Below, piece after piece: positions 8,616-20,300 of a DNA stretch of 64,000 nt. The position numbers and the translations under genes were made by a program. This DNA is from Pseudarthrobacter siccitolerans (GTDB lineage Bacteria > Actinomycetota > Actinomycetes > Actinomycetales > Micrococcaceae), in the NCBI RefSeq assembly GCF_030823375.1, contig NZ_JAUSXB010000001.1:2046001-2110000 (forward strand), read 5' to 3'. Within the stretch, counting starts at the first letter, position 1. Each line of letters starts with the position of its first letter. The notes under the pieces are model-generated. The model saw only the letters and a list, made by a program, of their open reading frames with translations, did not search any database and had not been told where the DNA came from.

Positions 8616-10043
8616 TCAGCATTCGACGACGTTGACGGCGAGGCCGCCCATGGCCGTTTCCTTGTATTTGGAGCTCATGTCCTTGCCGGTCTCGCGCATG
8701 GTCACGATCACTTCATCGAGCGAGACCCGGTGGGAGCCGTCGCCCCAGAGGGCCATCTTCGCAGCGTTGATCGCCTTCGCCGCAGCGATCGCGTTCCGTT
8801 CGATGCAGGGCACCTGCACCAGCCCGCCGATCGGATCGCACGTCAGGCCCAGGTTGTGCTCCATCGCGATCTCCGCGGCGTTCTCCACCTGGGCAGGGGT
8901 TCCGCCCATCACCTCGGCCAGTCCGGCCGCTGCCATGGACGACGCCGAGCCCACCTCGCCCTGGCAGCCCACCTCAGCACCGGAAATGGACGCCTGCTCC
9001 TTGTAAAGCACCCCGACGGCGCCGGCAGCGAGCAGGAACCTGACCACCACGTCGTCGCGGTCCTCCTGGCTGGCATTCTCCATCCCCGGGGCAAAGTGCA
9101 GCGCGTAGTACAGCACCGCCGGAATAATCCCAGCGGCCCCGTTCGTGGGAGCGGTGACCACCCGGCCGCCCGAGGCGTTCTCCTCATTGACCGCCAGGGC
9201 GATCAAGTTAACCCACTCCTGCCAATACCTCGGGTCGTGGAACTCCTGGTCCTGGCCCTCAGCGTCCGGCCGTGAACTTTCCTTCTTCAGCCGGTCGTAC
9301 CAGTCCGGCGCACGACGGCGGACCTTCAGCCCCCCGGGCAGCACGCCTTCGCGCTTCAGGCTGGTGGCCACGCAGCCCTCCATGACGGAGTAGATGTGCA
9401 GCAGGCCCTCGCGGATCTCCTCCGGGGTGCGGCTGTCCTCCTCGTTGACACGCATCACGTCGCTGATACCCAGCCCGGTTTCCCGGCAGTGCTCCAGCAA
9501 TTCGGCGGCGGTGCGGAACGGGAGCGGCAGTTCCTTCTTCGATTCCTCCAGCTCCTGCTGCGCGGCGTCCTCCTCACCCTCACGGACGATAAACCCGCCG
9601 CCCACCGAAAAGAACGTGGCAGTGTGCAGCACTTGGCCACCGGCATCGGACACTGTGAAGGTCATGCCGTTGGTATGCCGCGGCAGGACGGTCAGCGGGC
9701 GCAGCACCATGTCCTTCACCCCGTAGGGCAGGGGCACGGCACCAGCGAGCTGCAGGATCCCGGTCTCGGCGATCGCAGCCAGCCGCTCCTCCACCTCCTC
9801 CGGCAGGATCTGCTCCGGATGGAAACCCTCCAGCCCCAGCAGGATGGCCGTCATGGTGCCGTGCCCGTGGCCGGTCGCCGCGAGCGAGCCGTACAGGTCC
9901 ACCCGCAGCGACGCCACGTCCGCCAGCTTGCCGAGGCCCTTGAGCTCCTCCGCATAAACGGCAGCAGCCCGCATCGGCCCCACAGTATGGGAACTAGAGG
10001 GCCCAATCCCGATTGAGAAAAGGTCAAAGACTCCAACAGCCAT
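8616..10043 (-). CDS. sdaA: L-serine ammonia-lyase (iron-sulfur dependent, single chain)
   Basis: The enzyme deaminates L-serine to pyruvate and ammonia. The N-terminal beta domain starts with [20 protein letters not shown]; the alpha domain carries the Fe-S cluster cysteines in [21 protein letters not shown] and [19 protein letters not shown]. At 475 residues it is the fused one-subunit type, like E. coli SdaA. It lies between glyA and lipA and would convert serine made from glycine by GlyA to pyruvate, completing glycine use as a carbon source. Gaps are 14 bp to lipA and 15 bp to glyA. Confidence 0.95.
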   Translation of the reverse strand: MAVGVFDLFSIGIGPSSSHTVGPMRAAAVYAEELKGLGKLADVASLRVDLYGSLAATGHGHGTMTAILLGLEGFHPEQILPEEVEERLAAIAETGILQLAGAVPLPYGVKDMVLRPLTVLPRHTNGMTFTVSDAGGQVLHTATFFSVGGGFIVREGEEDAAQQELEESKKELPLPFRTAAELLEHCRETGLGISDVMRVNEEDSRTPEEIREGLLHIYSVMEGCVATSLKREGVLPGGLKVRRRAPDWYDRLKKESSRPDAEGQDQEFHDPRYWQEWVNLIALAVNEENASGGRVVTAPTNGAAGIIPAVLYYALHFAPGMENASQEDRDDVVVRFLLAAGAVGVLYKEQASISGAEVGCQGEVGSASSMAAAGLAEVMGGTPAQVENAAEIAMEHNLGLTCDPIGGLVQVPCIERNAIAAAKAINAAKMALWGDGSHRVSLDEVIVTMRETGKDMSSKYKETAMGGLAVNVVEC

Positions 10044-10058
10044 GTGCGTGGTTCCTAA

Positions 10059-11468
10059 CTAGGAGGGGGTCGGTGGTTGAGGGGTTTCGACAGGTTCAAC
10101 CACCGGTGGTTGAACCTGTCGAAACCCTGCCGAACAGCTGAGGTTCGCTACGCCTGGGTAGAGGGGGTGGGCCTTGGCTAGGGCCTCTACGCGGTGACGC
10201 AGGCCGGTAAGGTCTGTGCCGGCGTCGGCCGTTAATGCTTCGGCGATGATGTCCGCAACCTCGCGGAAGGCGTCCTCGCCGAACCCGCGGGTGGCCAGGG
10301 CCGGGGTGCCGATGCGCAGGCCGGAGGTGACCATCGGCGGACGCGGGTCGAACGGGACGGCGTTGCGGTTGACCGTGATGTCGATCGCCGCGAGGCGGTC
10401 CTCGGCCTGCTGCCCGTCGAGTTCGCAGTTGCGCAGGTCCACGAGGACCAGGTGCACATCGGTGCCGCCGGAGATCACACTGATGCCCTTGCTGGTGACG
10501 TCCGGTTGGACCAGGCGCTCGGCGAGGATGCGGGCGCCGGCCAGGACGCGCTCCTGGCGTTCCTTGAACTCGGCGGACGCTGCGATCTTGAAGGCCACGG
10601 CCTTGCCGGCAATGACGTGCTCCAGCGGGCCGCCCTGCTGGCCCGGGAACACAGCCGAGTTGATCTTCTTGGCGATGTCGGCGTCGTCCGTCAGGATGAT
10701 CCCGCCGCGCGGACCGGCGAGGGTCTTGTGCGTGGTGGACGTGGTGACGTGCGCGTGCGGCACCGGCGACGGGTGCAGGCCGGCGGCCACGAGGCCTGCG
10801 AAGTGGGCCATGTCCACCATCAGGTAGGCGCCAACGGAGTCCGCGATGCGGCGGAACTCGGCGAAGTCCAGCTGGCGGGCGTAGGCGGACCAGCCGGCAA
10901 CGATCAGCGCGGGCTTGTGCTCCTGGGCAAGGCGCTCCACCTCGGCCATGTCCACGGTGTGGGTGTCCTCGCGGACGCCGTACGGCACCACGTTGTAGAG
11001 CTTGCCGGAGAAGTTGATCTTCATGCCGTGCGTGAGGTGGCCGCCGTGGGCAAGGTTGAGGCCCATGATGGTGTCGCCCGGCTTGATCAGCGCGTGCATC
11101 ACCGAGGCGTTGGCCTGCGCGCCGGAGTGCGGCTGCACGTTGGCGAATTCCGCGCCGAAGAGCGCCTTGATCCGGTCAATGGCGAGCTGTTCGATGACGT
11201 CCACGTGCTCGCAGCCGCCGTAGTAGCGCTTGCCCGGGTAGCCCTCGGCGTACTTGTTGGTCAGCACCGAGCCCTGCGCCTGCATCACGGCGACGGCAGT
11301 GTGGTTCTCGGAGGCGATCATCTCCAGGCCGTCGCGCTGGCGGCTGAGTTCGTCGTCGATCTTCGCGGCGATCTCCGGGTCCAGAGTGGACAAGTCCGCG
11401 TCCAGGGACGGGGAAACGACCTGCTCGAATGCGGTAACTGTGCTCATGCCTGCGGCCGCGGCGCTCAC
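10059..11468 (-). CDS. glyA: Serine hydroxymethyltransferase with repeat-derived C-terminal tail
   Basis: GlyA interconverts serine plus THF with glycine plus 5,10-methylene-THF. The PLP lysine is in [14 protein letters not shown], and blocks such as [13 protein letters not shown] and [11 protein letters not shown] are typical. The GTG start at 11468 overlaps the gcvH stop (GTGA); an internal ATG at 11447 is a possible alternative. The normal end of the protein appears to be near LYPGVANLS. The last roughly 20 codons ([18 protein letters not shown]) are encoded by a copy of the GTTTCGACAGG repeat that reads through in frame, so the C terminus is extended compared with typical SHMT. Confidence 0.93.
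   Translation of the reverse strand: MSAAAAGMSTVTAFEQVVSPSLDADLSTLDPEIAAKIDDELSRQRDGLEMIASENHTAVAVMQAQGSVLTNKYAEGYPGKRYYGGCEHVDVIEQLAIDRIKALFGAEFANVQPHSGAQANASVMHALIKPGDTIMGLNLAHGGHLTHGMKINFSGKLYNVVPYGVREDTHTVDMAEVERLAQEHKPALIVAGWSAYARQLDFAEFRRIADSVGAYLMVDMAHFAGLVAAGLHPSPVPHAHVTTSTTHKTLAGPRGGIILTDDADIAKKINSAVFPGQQGGPLEHVIAGKAVAFKIAASAEFKERQERVLAGARILAERLVQPDVTSKGISVISGGTDVHLVLVDLRNCELDGQQAEDRLAAIDITVNRNAVPFDPRPPMVTSGLRIGTPALATRGFGEDAFREVADIIAEALTADAGTDLTGLRHRVEALAKAHPLYPGVANLSCSAGFRQVQPPVVEPVETPQPPTPS
10082..10127. repeat. Perfect 23+23-bp inverted repeat inside the glyA 3' end
   Basis: The arms GGGTTTCGACAGGTTCAACC.. (10082-10104) and its exact complement (10105-10127) meet with no loop. 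They belong to the same family as the direct copies at 49-116. On the minus strand the element is translated as the last part of GlyA. It could form a strong cruciform or RNA hairpin before sdaA translation begins. Confidence 0.85.
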
Positions 11469-11848
11469 AGTTCGCCGCCGTTGGCTGCCGCGTACTCTTC
11501 AGCGGACATCAGCGGACCCTCTTCGGTGACGGCCACCTTGAAGAGCCAGCCGGCGCCGTAGGGGTCGTTGTTGATCAAGGCGGGGTCGGAGACCACTTCC
11601 TCGTTGATCTCCACCACTTCGCCGGTGACGGGGGCGTAGAGGTCCGAGACGGACTTAGTGGATTCCACTTCGCCGCAGGTTTCCCCCGCGGTCACTGTGG
11701 AGCCCACCTCGGGCAGGTCCACGTACACGATGTCGCCCAGCGCATCCGCGGCCACAGCAGAGATTCCGACGCCGGTAGGCCCGGATCCATCAGCAGCAAC
11801 CCACTCATGCTCGGCGGAGTACTTCAGTTCAGCAACAACTTTGCTCAT
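11465..11848 (-). CDS. gcvH: Glycine cleavage system H protein
   Basis: GcvH is the lipoyl-carrying shuttle of the glycine cleavage complex. The 127-residue protein begins [15 protein letters not shown], and the lipoylated lysine is in [16 protein letters not shown]. The start is the ATG at 11848, preceded by AAGGAAAG; an in-frame start at 11896 would reach into the tandem repeats and has no support. Its stop overlaps the glyA start. It is separated from gcvT by 332 bp that contain the 32-bp tandem repeat, an unusual gap in an otherwise tight operon. Confidence 0.96.
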   Translation of the reverse strand: MSKVVAELKYSAEHEWVAADGSGPTGVGISAVAADALGDIVYVDLPEVGSTVTAGETCGEVESTKSVSDLYAPVTGEVVEINEEVVSDPALINNDPYGAGWLFKVAVTEEGPLMSAEEYAAANGGEL

Positions 11849-12180
11849 GATTCTTTCCTTAGGTTCGTGTTTGAAAGTGTTGGGGCGTTCGCTCAAAACG
11901 TGCAGTAAGTGATGGGGCGTTCGCTCAAAACGTGCGGTAAGTGATGGCGCGTTCGCTCAAAACGTGCGGTAAGTGATGGGGCGTTCGCTCAAAACGTGCG
12001 GTAAGTGATGGGGCGTTCGCTCAAAACGTGCGGTAAGTGATGGAGCGTTCGGATAACGCGCGAAGGGTGAGCGAGCCTCGAGGGCCGGCGGAGCCGGGCT
12101 TTTCGAAAGCGTGCGTCAAAGCGACGAAGGAGCAGCACGCGTGAAAAGTCCGGTCTGCCGGTCCGAAGCCGACCCGAAGC
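11849..12180. other. Long gcvT-gcvH intergenic spacer
   Basis: These 332 bp hold five tandem 32-bp repeats (11881-12040) and, nearer gcvT, an imperfect inverted repeat with arms at 12094-12104 (CCGGGCTTTTC) and 12143-12153 (GAAAAGTCCGG). The latter could be an attenuating hairpin on the minus-strand transcript. No credible gene was seen; open frames through the repeat have no start signal. Confidence 0.6.
11881..12051. repeat. 32-bp tandem repeat, five full copies plus a partial sixth
   Basis: Units begin at 11881, 11913, 11945, 11977 and 12009, with an 11-base start of a sixth at 12041. Each begins TGGGGCGTTCGCTCAAAACG; copies differ at only two positions (an A in copy 1, a C in copy 3), pointing to recent expansion or homogenisation. 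There are no spacers, so it is not CRISPR. Confidence 0.95.
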
Positions 12181-13302
12181 CTATTTGGTGCGCTTGTAGA
12201 ACGGGAGGTCGACGACTTCGAAGGGCTCTGCCTTGCCGCGGAGGTCGATGTCCAGGGCGGTGCCGGGTTCTGAGTGTTCGACGTCGACATAGGCCAGGGC
12301 GATCGGGTAACCGAGGGTCGGGCTCGGCTGGCCGGAGGTCACCTCGCCTACAGCGTTGCCGTCCTTGAGGACCGGGTAGTGGCTGCGTCCGGCGCGGCGG
12401 CCCAGGCCCTTGAGGCCCACGAGCTTGCGGCCGGAGGTGGAACCGGCGCCCAATTCCTTGAGCTCGGCAAGCACTGCCTTGCCCACGAAGTCCGATTCCT
12501 TCTTGAGCGAGACAACCGGGCCCAGGCCAGCGGCGTAGGGGTTGCCCGAGCGGGAAAGCTCGTTGCCGTAGAGCGGCATGCCCGCTTCGAGGCGGAGCGA
12601 GTCGCGGCACGCGAGCCCGGCGGGAATGAGCCCGTGATCAGAACCAACTTCCAGCAGGGCCTCCCACAGGCCGGCAGCATCCTCGTTGGGAATGTAGATC
12701 TCGAAGCCGTCTTCGCCGGTGTAACCGGTGCGGGCCAGCAGCAGTTCCTGCCCGTTTATCTCCACCTCGACAGCCGCGTAGTACTTCAGCTCGGTCACCA
12801 GCACATGCTGTTCGGCGGGGACCAGCGTCAGGAGGATGGCTTCGGCGTTCGGTCCCTGGACTGCGATGAGGGAGGTCTCAGCGGACACGTCTTCCACGCG
12901 GACGTCGAAGTTGGCGGCCCGTTCGGCCAATGCGGCGGCAACCACCGCAGCGTTGCCGGCGTTAGGGACCACGAGGTACTTCTGTTCGCCCCGGCGGTAG
13001 GAGATGAGGTCGTCGATGATGCCGCCGTCTTCCTGGCAGATCAGCGAGTATTTGGCCTTGCCCACGGCCACGGCGGACAGCTTGCCGGCAAGGGCATAGT
13101 CCAGGAAAGCTCCGGCGTCGGGGCCAGTGACCCAGACTTCGCCCATGTGGGAGAGGTCGAACAGGCCGGCAGCGTTGCGGACGGCGTGATGTTCGGCCAG
13201 TTCGGAGCTGTACTTCAGCGGCATCTGCCAGCCACCGAAGTCGGTGAAGGAAGCGCCGGCAATTTTGTGCTGCTCGTACAGCGCGGTGTAGTTCTCAGTC
13301 AT
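12181..13302 (-). CDS. gcvT: Glycine cleavage system T protein (aminomethyltransferase)
   Basis: GcvT moves the aminomethyl carbon from lipoyl-GcvH to THF, giving 5,10-methylene-THF and ammonia. The 373-residue length is standard. Visible blocks include FDLSHMGEVWVTGPDA near residue 48, SLIAVQGPNAE near 143, ARTGYTGEDGFEIY near 190, and ACRDSLRLEAGMPLYGNEL near 232. These line the folate site. It lies 9 bp after gcvP on the same strand, so the two are coupled. The downstream spacer before gcvH is long. Confidence 0.96.
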   Translation of the reverse strand: MTENYTALYEQHKIAGASFTDFGGWQMPLKYSSELAEHHAVRNAAGLFDLSHMGEVWVTGPDAGAFLDYALAGKLSAVAVGKAKYSLICQEDGGIIDDLISYRRGEQKYLVVPNAGNAAVVAAALAERAANFDVRVEDVSAETSLIAVQGPNAEAILLTLVPAEQHVLVTELKYYAAVEVEINGQELLLARTGYTGEDGFEIYIPNEDAAGLWEALLEVGSDHGLIPAGLACRDSLRLEAGMPLYGNELSRSGNPYAAGLGPVVSLKKESDFVGKAVLAELKELGAGSTSGRKLVGLKGLGRRAGRSHYPVLKDGNAVGEVTSGQPSPTLGYPIALAYVDVEHSEPGTALDIDLRGKAEPFEVVDLPFYKRTK

Positions 13303-13311
13303 CGGAAGTCC

Positions 13312-16164
<2,853 letters not shown>

Positions 16165-16224
16165 AAGAGGAACTCCATAATTCAGGTGGCGCCTAAGCAC
16201 CACGTTGATTCGGGTTCCTCCCCG

Positions 16225-16418
16225 CTCTGTATTGGACCTGAGAGTTTTGCGTTGCCCTGCCGTTTCGCAGGACGCCACTTGCACCGTCGGTGAGCCCGGT
16301 TGCCCGGACTGCTTTCCAGAGTTGCCTTGCCGCGGCGGTACGTGGGCCTGAGAGATTCCTGGGGAGGATTTGCTCCTACGGCGCCTGCAGAACGTACCGG
16401 CAGGACTCTCCCGCCGCA
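16225..16418 (-). ncRNA. Tandem glycine riboswitch
   Basis: On the minus strand, the 5' aptamer starts at GCGGGAGAGTCCTG (16401-16415) and continues through GGCGCCGTAGGAGCAA and AATCTCTCAGGC, the class hallmarks. A second aptamer follows, with ACTCTGGAAAGCAG as linker and a final AAAACTCTCAGGTCC at 16231-16250. Two aptamers in series upstream of gcvP are the classic arrangement. The leader is 60 bases from the gcvP start. It very likely turns on gcvPTH and downstream genes when glycine is high. Confidence 0.95.
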
Positions 16419-16419
16419 G

Positions 16420-16425
16420 ATCATA
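16420..16425 (-). promoter_or_regulatory. Putative -10 box of the glycine operon
   Basis: TATGAT on the minus strand lies a few bases before the first conserved base of the riboswitch, which is where transcription should begin. A weak -35 (TGTCAC) is about 18 bases upstream. The rest of the 16426-16644 interval shows a loose GACGGCGC/GCGCCGTC inverted repeat (16549-16576) and no gene. Confidence 0.5.
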
Positions 16426-16644
16426 AGCATGTGCCACTGGTGGGTGACACGGCTCACACCTTACAGGGTTGGGTGGCTGGATGCAAAATTACCGTCCGAT
16501 AGGTCTGAAATCCTACCCGCACCCGGGATGCTTCATTCGCGGACGGACGACGGCGCGCCGTGCCGCCGGCGCCGTCTCACCAAAGTGCCGCGAGGCTCCG
16601 CCCCCTCCTGTGCCTGCGCTCCTCGGGCCTGAGACAATGGCCGA

Positions 16645-18519
16645 ATGGAAATCGCACTGGGACTTCTGGTTCTCGTCGCGGTGGTCTGCGCCGGAAGCGC
16701 GTTGAGCCGGAAACTCAACATTTCGGTTCCGCTGCTGCTGGTGCTGGCGGGTGTGATCGGTTCCTTCCTCCCGTTCGTTCCGGACATTGAACTGAACCCG
16801 GAAGTGGTCCTGGTGGGACTGTTGCCGCCGCTGCTGTATGCCGCGGCGCTGCGGACTTCCCTGTTCGATTTCCGCTCCAACCGCCGGGCCATTGGACTGC
16901 TCTCGGTTGGTTACGTCATCTTCGGGACCATCACGGTGGGCCTGGTGGTCTGGTGGCTGTTCCCGGAGATTCCGCTGGCCGCCGCATTCGCCTTGGGTGC
17001 GGTCCTGGCACCGCCGGATGCCGTGGCTGCTACCTCCATCGCCCGGAAGGTGGGGATGCCGCGCAGGATTGTCACCATCCTGGAGGGCGAATCACTGGTC
17101 AATGACGCCACGGCATTGATTTGCCTCCGGGCCGCCATCGCCGCCATCGCGGGGTCCGTGTCCGCGGCGGAGATCGCCGGGGACTTCCTGCTCGCCGTGG
17201 GCGGCGGGCTGGTGGTGGGCATCGCCGCTGCCTACGTCCTGACTATGCTTCGCAAGCGCATCCGGAACGTCGCGATCAACACCTCCACGTCCCTGGTGGC
17301 CCCCTTGGTGGCATACCTCCCGGCGGAAGCGATCCACGCTTCGGGCGTCCTCGCCGTCGTCGTTACAGGGCTCGTGATGGGCACCAAAGCGCCTTCGATG
17401 CCCAACGGTGCCGCCCGGCTGAGCCAGCGCAGCAACTGGAACACCGTGCAGTTCCTGCTCGAGAACTCGGTTTTCCTGCTGATCGGGCTGCAGGTGCGGA
17501 CGATCGTCGAGGGCGTCCAGGACGATTCCCTTGGTGCCGCAAGGATCTGGGCGGGTTGCGCTGTGATTCTGCTGGCGGTGCTGGTGCTCCGGCCGGTGTG
17601 GGTGTTCCCGGCGACGTACCTGCCCCGCCTGATTCCGGCCGTGCGGCGCAGCGATCCGTCGCCGCCCTGGCAGTTCCCGGCGATCGTTTCCTGGGCCGGG
17701 ATGCGGGGGGTGGTCACCCTCGCGGCGGTGCTGGTGCTGCCCGAGGACCTGGAGCACCGTTCGGTGCTGATCCTCGCTGCCCTCGTGGTGGTCGGCGGCA
17801 CGCTGACGCTGCAGGGCTTCACCCTCCCGGCGCTGGTCCGCGTCCTCAGGGTGCAGGGCCCGGACCAGCGCGAGGATGCGCTGAACAAGGCATCGCTGAT
17901 GCAGCTCGCCACCGCCGCCGGGGTGGCCCGGCTGCAGGAACTGCGGACGGACGACGATCCGCCGGAGGTGGTGGCCATGCTGAAACGGCGCACCCAGGAG
18001 CGCGGGCTGGCGGCCTGGGAACGACTGGGGCGGCCCTCGGCGGAAACAGCGACGCCCAGCGAACGCTACGCCAGGCTGCGGCTTGCCATGCTGGAGGCGG
18101 AACGGGCCAAAGTGCTGGATCTGCGGCGCGGCGGCGAGTACGCCCAGGAGGTCCTCAGTGACGTCCTGGAGCGGCTGGACGTTGAGGAATCCATGCTGGA
18201 TGCGGCGCTGGACGAGGTGGACACGTTCGGCGAGGGCGGCGGCGAAGGAATTGCCAGGCCCGGCGGAGTGTGCGGCCACCTCGAGTCGGCCCGGCCCCGA
18301 GAGGTCCCCCAGGATCCCTTCTGCGCGGACTGCCGCTTGGAAGGTACGACGCCGGTACACCTGCGGATGTGCCTGGGCTGCGGCAAAGTCGGATGCTGTG
18401 ATTCCTCGCCCGCAACCCATGCATCCAGGCACTTTGCCGCCACCGGCCACCCGGTGATGCGGAGCATCGAGCCGGGCGAGGACTGGCTCTGGTGCTACCA
18501 GGACGACCTGCTGGGCTGA
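16645..18519 (+). CDS. CPA1-family cation/proton antiporter fused to a UBP-type zinc finger
   Basis: The first 400 or so residues carry about 12 membrane segments with the CPA1 ion-site motifs LAPPDAVAATS (near residue 122) and GESLVNDATALI (near 147). A cytosolic linker of about 140 residues, rich in Arg, Glu and Leu, follows. The last 80 residues (about 541-624) form a UBP-type zinc finger: CGHLES...CADC...CLGCGKVGCC...H...H, ending WCYQDD. In eukaryotes this finger binds free C-terminal GG of ubiquitin; in bacteria its ligand is unknown. The fusion is seen in other actinobacteria. It starts a monocistronic unit ended by palindrome copy C. Confidence 0.92.
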   Translation: MEIALGLLVLVAVVCAGSALSRKLNISVPLLLVLAGVIGSFLPFVPDIELNPEVVLVGLLPPLLYAAALRTSLFDFRSNRRAIGLLSVGYVIFGTITVGLVVWWLFPEIPLAAAFALGAVLAPPDAVAATSIARKVGMPRRIVTILEGESLVNDATALICLRAAIAAIAGSVSAAEIAGDFLLAVGGGLVVGIAAAYVLTMLRKRIRNVAINTSTSLVAPLVAYLPAEAIHASGVLAVVVTGLVMGTKAPSMPNGAARLSQRSNWNTVQFLLENSVFLLIGLQVRTIVEGVQDDSLGAARIWAGCAVILLAVLVLRPVWVFPATYLPRLIPAVRRSDPSPPWQFPAIVSWAGMRGVVTLAAVLVLPEDLEHRSVLILAALVVVGGTLTLQGFTLPALVRVLRVQGPDQREDALNKASLMQLATAAGVARLQELRTDDDPPEVVAMLKRRTQERGLAAWERLGRPSAETATPSERYARLRLAMLEAERAKVLDLRRGGEYAQEVLSDVLERLDVEESMLDAALDEVDTFGEGGGEGIARPGGVCGHLESARPREVPQDPFCADCRLEGTTPVHLRMCLGCGKVGCCDSSPATHASRHFAATGHPVMRSIEPGEDWLWCYQDDLLG

Positions 18520-18543
18520 CAGCCTGTTGGCATGGTTCAGGTG

Positions 18544-18582
18544 AGCGGACGACGACGGCGGAACGTCCCGCCGTCGTCCGCT
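18544..18582. terminator. Dispersed palindrome, copy C
   Basis: AGCGGACGACGACGGCGGA and its near complement form a hairpin 25 bp after the antiporter stop, between this gene and the convergent marR-type gene. Confidence 0.8.
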
Positions 18583-18614
18583 GGATTGCCTTGGCCATCC
18601 CCGGCGGCCGTGAA

Positions 18615-19109
18615 TTAGCCCTTTTCCTCTTCCAGGGCGAGATCCTTCAGGTGGCGGCGCAAACTCGTTGCAACCCTCCCAATGGCTTCAAGGTCTTCCG
18701 GGGCAAGGGCATCGACAAAGAACCGGCGTACCAGCCGGAGATGCGGCGCTGAGGAAGCACGGAAAGTCCGGGCCCCGTCCTCGGTCAATTCCACCTCGGC
18801 GCCACGGCTGTCGTTACCCGATTTATGCCGTCGGATGAGGCCCCTGTTTTCCATCCGCCCCAGGTGATGGGACAGGCGGCTTCGTTCCCACCCAATCCCC
18901 TCGGCCAGTACTGAGGAACGCAACTTGTGCTCCGGGGCCTCGCTGAGGGCCAGGAGCACGGCATAGTCGCCGGGGGACACACCGGACGTGGACTGCAGAC
19001 CCGCCGCCAAAGCCTGGCGCATCGCCTCGGCCGTCTCGATGTACTCGCGCCACACGGCCAGTTCGTTCGGAGTGGGACTCTGCCGGGCGCCCTTGCTGCT
19101 GTGCTCCAT
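18615..19109 (-). CDS. MarR-family transcriptional regulator
   Basis: Read from the ATG at 19109 it has 164 residues. The winged-helix core runs from about residue 45 to 125 (SPGDYAVLLALSEAP, then VLAEGIGWERSRLSHHLGRMENRGLIRRH and the wing NDSRGAEVELTEDG). Regulators of this type sense small phenolics or oxidants, release DNA and derepress the divergent gene. Here the divergent neighbour is a flavin oxidoreductase plus DoxX-like protein, and three TTGACAyrTCAA palindromes lie in the 90 bp between, which are strong candidates for its operators, so it probably also represses itself. Confidence 0.92.
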   Translation of the reverse strand: MEHSSKGARQSPTPNELAVWREYIETAEAMRQALAAGLQSTSGVSPGDYAVLLALSEAPEHKLRSSVLAEGIGWERSRLSHHLGRMENRGLIRRHKSGNDSRGAEVELTEDGARTFRASSAPHLRLVRRFFVDALAPEDLEAIGRVATSLRRHLKDLALEEEKG

Positions 19110-19125
19110 GACCACCTTTTTCTAC

Positions 19126-19185
19126 TTGACATGTCAACCCTACGGGTTGATGATTGACACGTCAATTAAGTAATTGACACATCAA
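19126..19185. promoter_or_regulatory. Three MarR-type operator palindromes
   Basis: TTGACATGTCAA (19126-19137, perfect), TTGACACGTCAA (19154-19165) and TTGACACATCAA (19174-19185) lie between divergent starts. Centre spacings are 28 and 20 bp; 20 bp is close to two helical turns. The third site ends 16 bp before the GTG of the oxidoreductase. Confidence 0.8.
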
Positions 19186-19201
19186 TTAGAGGACGGGCCC
19201 A

Positions 19202-20254
19202 GTGAGCGAAGTGATTTTTGGTTTGGATACCTTTGGCGACGTCCCCACGGATGATGCGGGTGGACCGGTAAGCCATGCTCGTGCCATCCGGCAACTGGTG
19301 GATGAGGCCGTTCTTGCCGATCAGTTGGGCGTGGACGCCTTCCTGGTCGGTGAGCATCACCGACCGGAATACTCGGTGTCGGCCCCGGAGACAGTCCTGG
19401 CCGGCATGGCCAGCCGCACCTCACGCATTCGCCTTGGGTCCGGGGTGACCGTGCTCAGTTCCGACGATCCTGTCCGGGTATTCCAGCGCTTCGCCACCGT
19501 GGATGCGCTCTCCAACGGCCGTGCCGAGGTCATTCTGGGGCGGGGTTCCTTCACGGAGTCTTTTCCGCTCTTCGGTTATGACCTCAAAGACTACGACGTG
19601 CTCTTTGAGCAGAAGATCGAACTGTTCGCGCAGCTTCTTGATGAGAAGCCCGTGACGTGGCGGGGCACGGTGCGTGCGCCGCTCGTTGAGGCGGATGTCT
19701 ACCCCAAGACCGAGGGTGGCCTGAAAACGTGGGTGGGCGTTGGCGGCACACCCCAGTCGGTGGTCCGCACGGCCAAATACGGGTTCCCCCTGATGCTCGC
19801 CATCATCGGCGGACAGCCGGAGAGGTTCAAGCCGTTCATCGACCTTTACAAGCGGGCAGCCGCAGAGTTCAACACAACGGCCTGGCCGGTAGGCATGCAC
19901 TCCCCCGGGTTCATCGCCGACACCGATGGCGAAGCCAAAGAGATCTTCTGGCCCCACTACAAGGTGGTCCGTGACCGCATCGGAGCACTCCGCGGCTGGC
20001 CCCCCGTCCGGCGCGAAGAATTTGAGGCCGAAATCCAGCACGGCTCGATGTACATCGGCTCGCCCGAGACGGTCGCCCGGAGAATCGCAGGTGCGGTGGC
20101 ATCACTGGACGTCGGCCGCTTCGACCTCATCTTCACCTCGGGAGCGCAGCCGATCAGCGCACGCCTCAAAGCCGTGGAACTCTACGGAAGCAAAGTGGTG
20201 CCGATGGTCCGCGACATACTCGCCGCCGGCGGCAGCACTGGGGCAGCCGCATGA
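19202..20254 (+). CDS. LLM-class flavin-dependent oxidoreductase
   Basis: This 350-residue bacterial luciferase-like protein has the TIM-barrel markers FLVGEHHRPEYSVSAP near residue 49, TSRIRLGSGVTVLSSDDPVRVFQRFATVD near 75, GRAEVILGRGSF near 108 and a C-terminal YIGSPETVARRIAG. Such enzymes use FMNH2 or F420 to oxidise small organics. The GTG start has GAGGA upstream. The gene is divergent from the MarR regulator and lies 46 bp before a DoxX-like gene, so these probably form one inducible unit. The substrate is not apparent. Confidence 0.9.
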   Translation: MSEVIFGLDTFGDVPTDDAGGPVSHARAIRQLVDEAVLADQLGVDAFLVGEHHRPEYSVSAPETVLAGMASRTSRIRLGSGVTVLSSDDPVRVFQRFATVDALSNGRAEVILGRGSFTESFPLFGYDLKDYDVLFEQKIELFAQLLDEKPVTWRGTVRAPLVEADVYPKTEGGLKTWVGVGGTPQSVVRTAKYGFPLMLAIIGGQPERFKPFIDLYKRAAAEFNTTAWPVGMHSPGFIADTDGEAKEIFWPHYKVVRDRIGALRGWPPVRREEFEAEIQHGSMYIGSPETVARRIAGAVASLDVGRFDLIFTSGAQPISARLKAVELYGSKVVPMVRDILAAGGSTGAAA

Positions 20255-20300
20255 CCCCCTCCGCCCCGATCAAGCCCTCCCAACCCGAAGGAAGAACATC

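Noticed and set aside
11881..12051. CRISPR array
   Set aside because: The 32-bp units abut directly with no unique spacers, and no cas genes are nearby.
16165..16437. Extended N terminus of GcvP through the riboswitch
   Set aside because: The open frame is an accident of the RNA sequence; GcvP similarity starts at 16164 with a good ribosome site.
16549..16576. Thirteenth copy of the dispersed palindrome
   Set aside because: It has GACGGCGC/GCGCCGTC arms but lacks the GGCGGGA core and lies upstream of a gene start, unlike all accepted copies.
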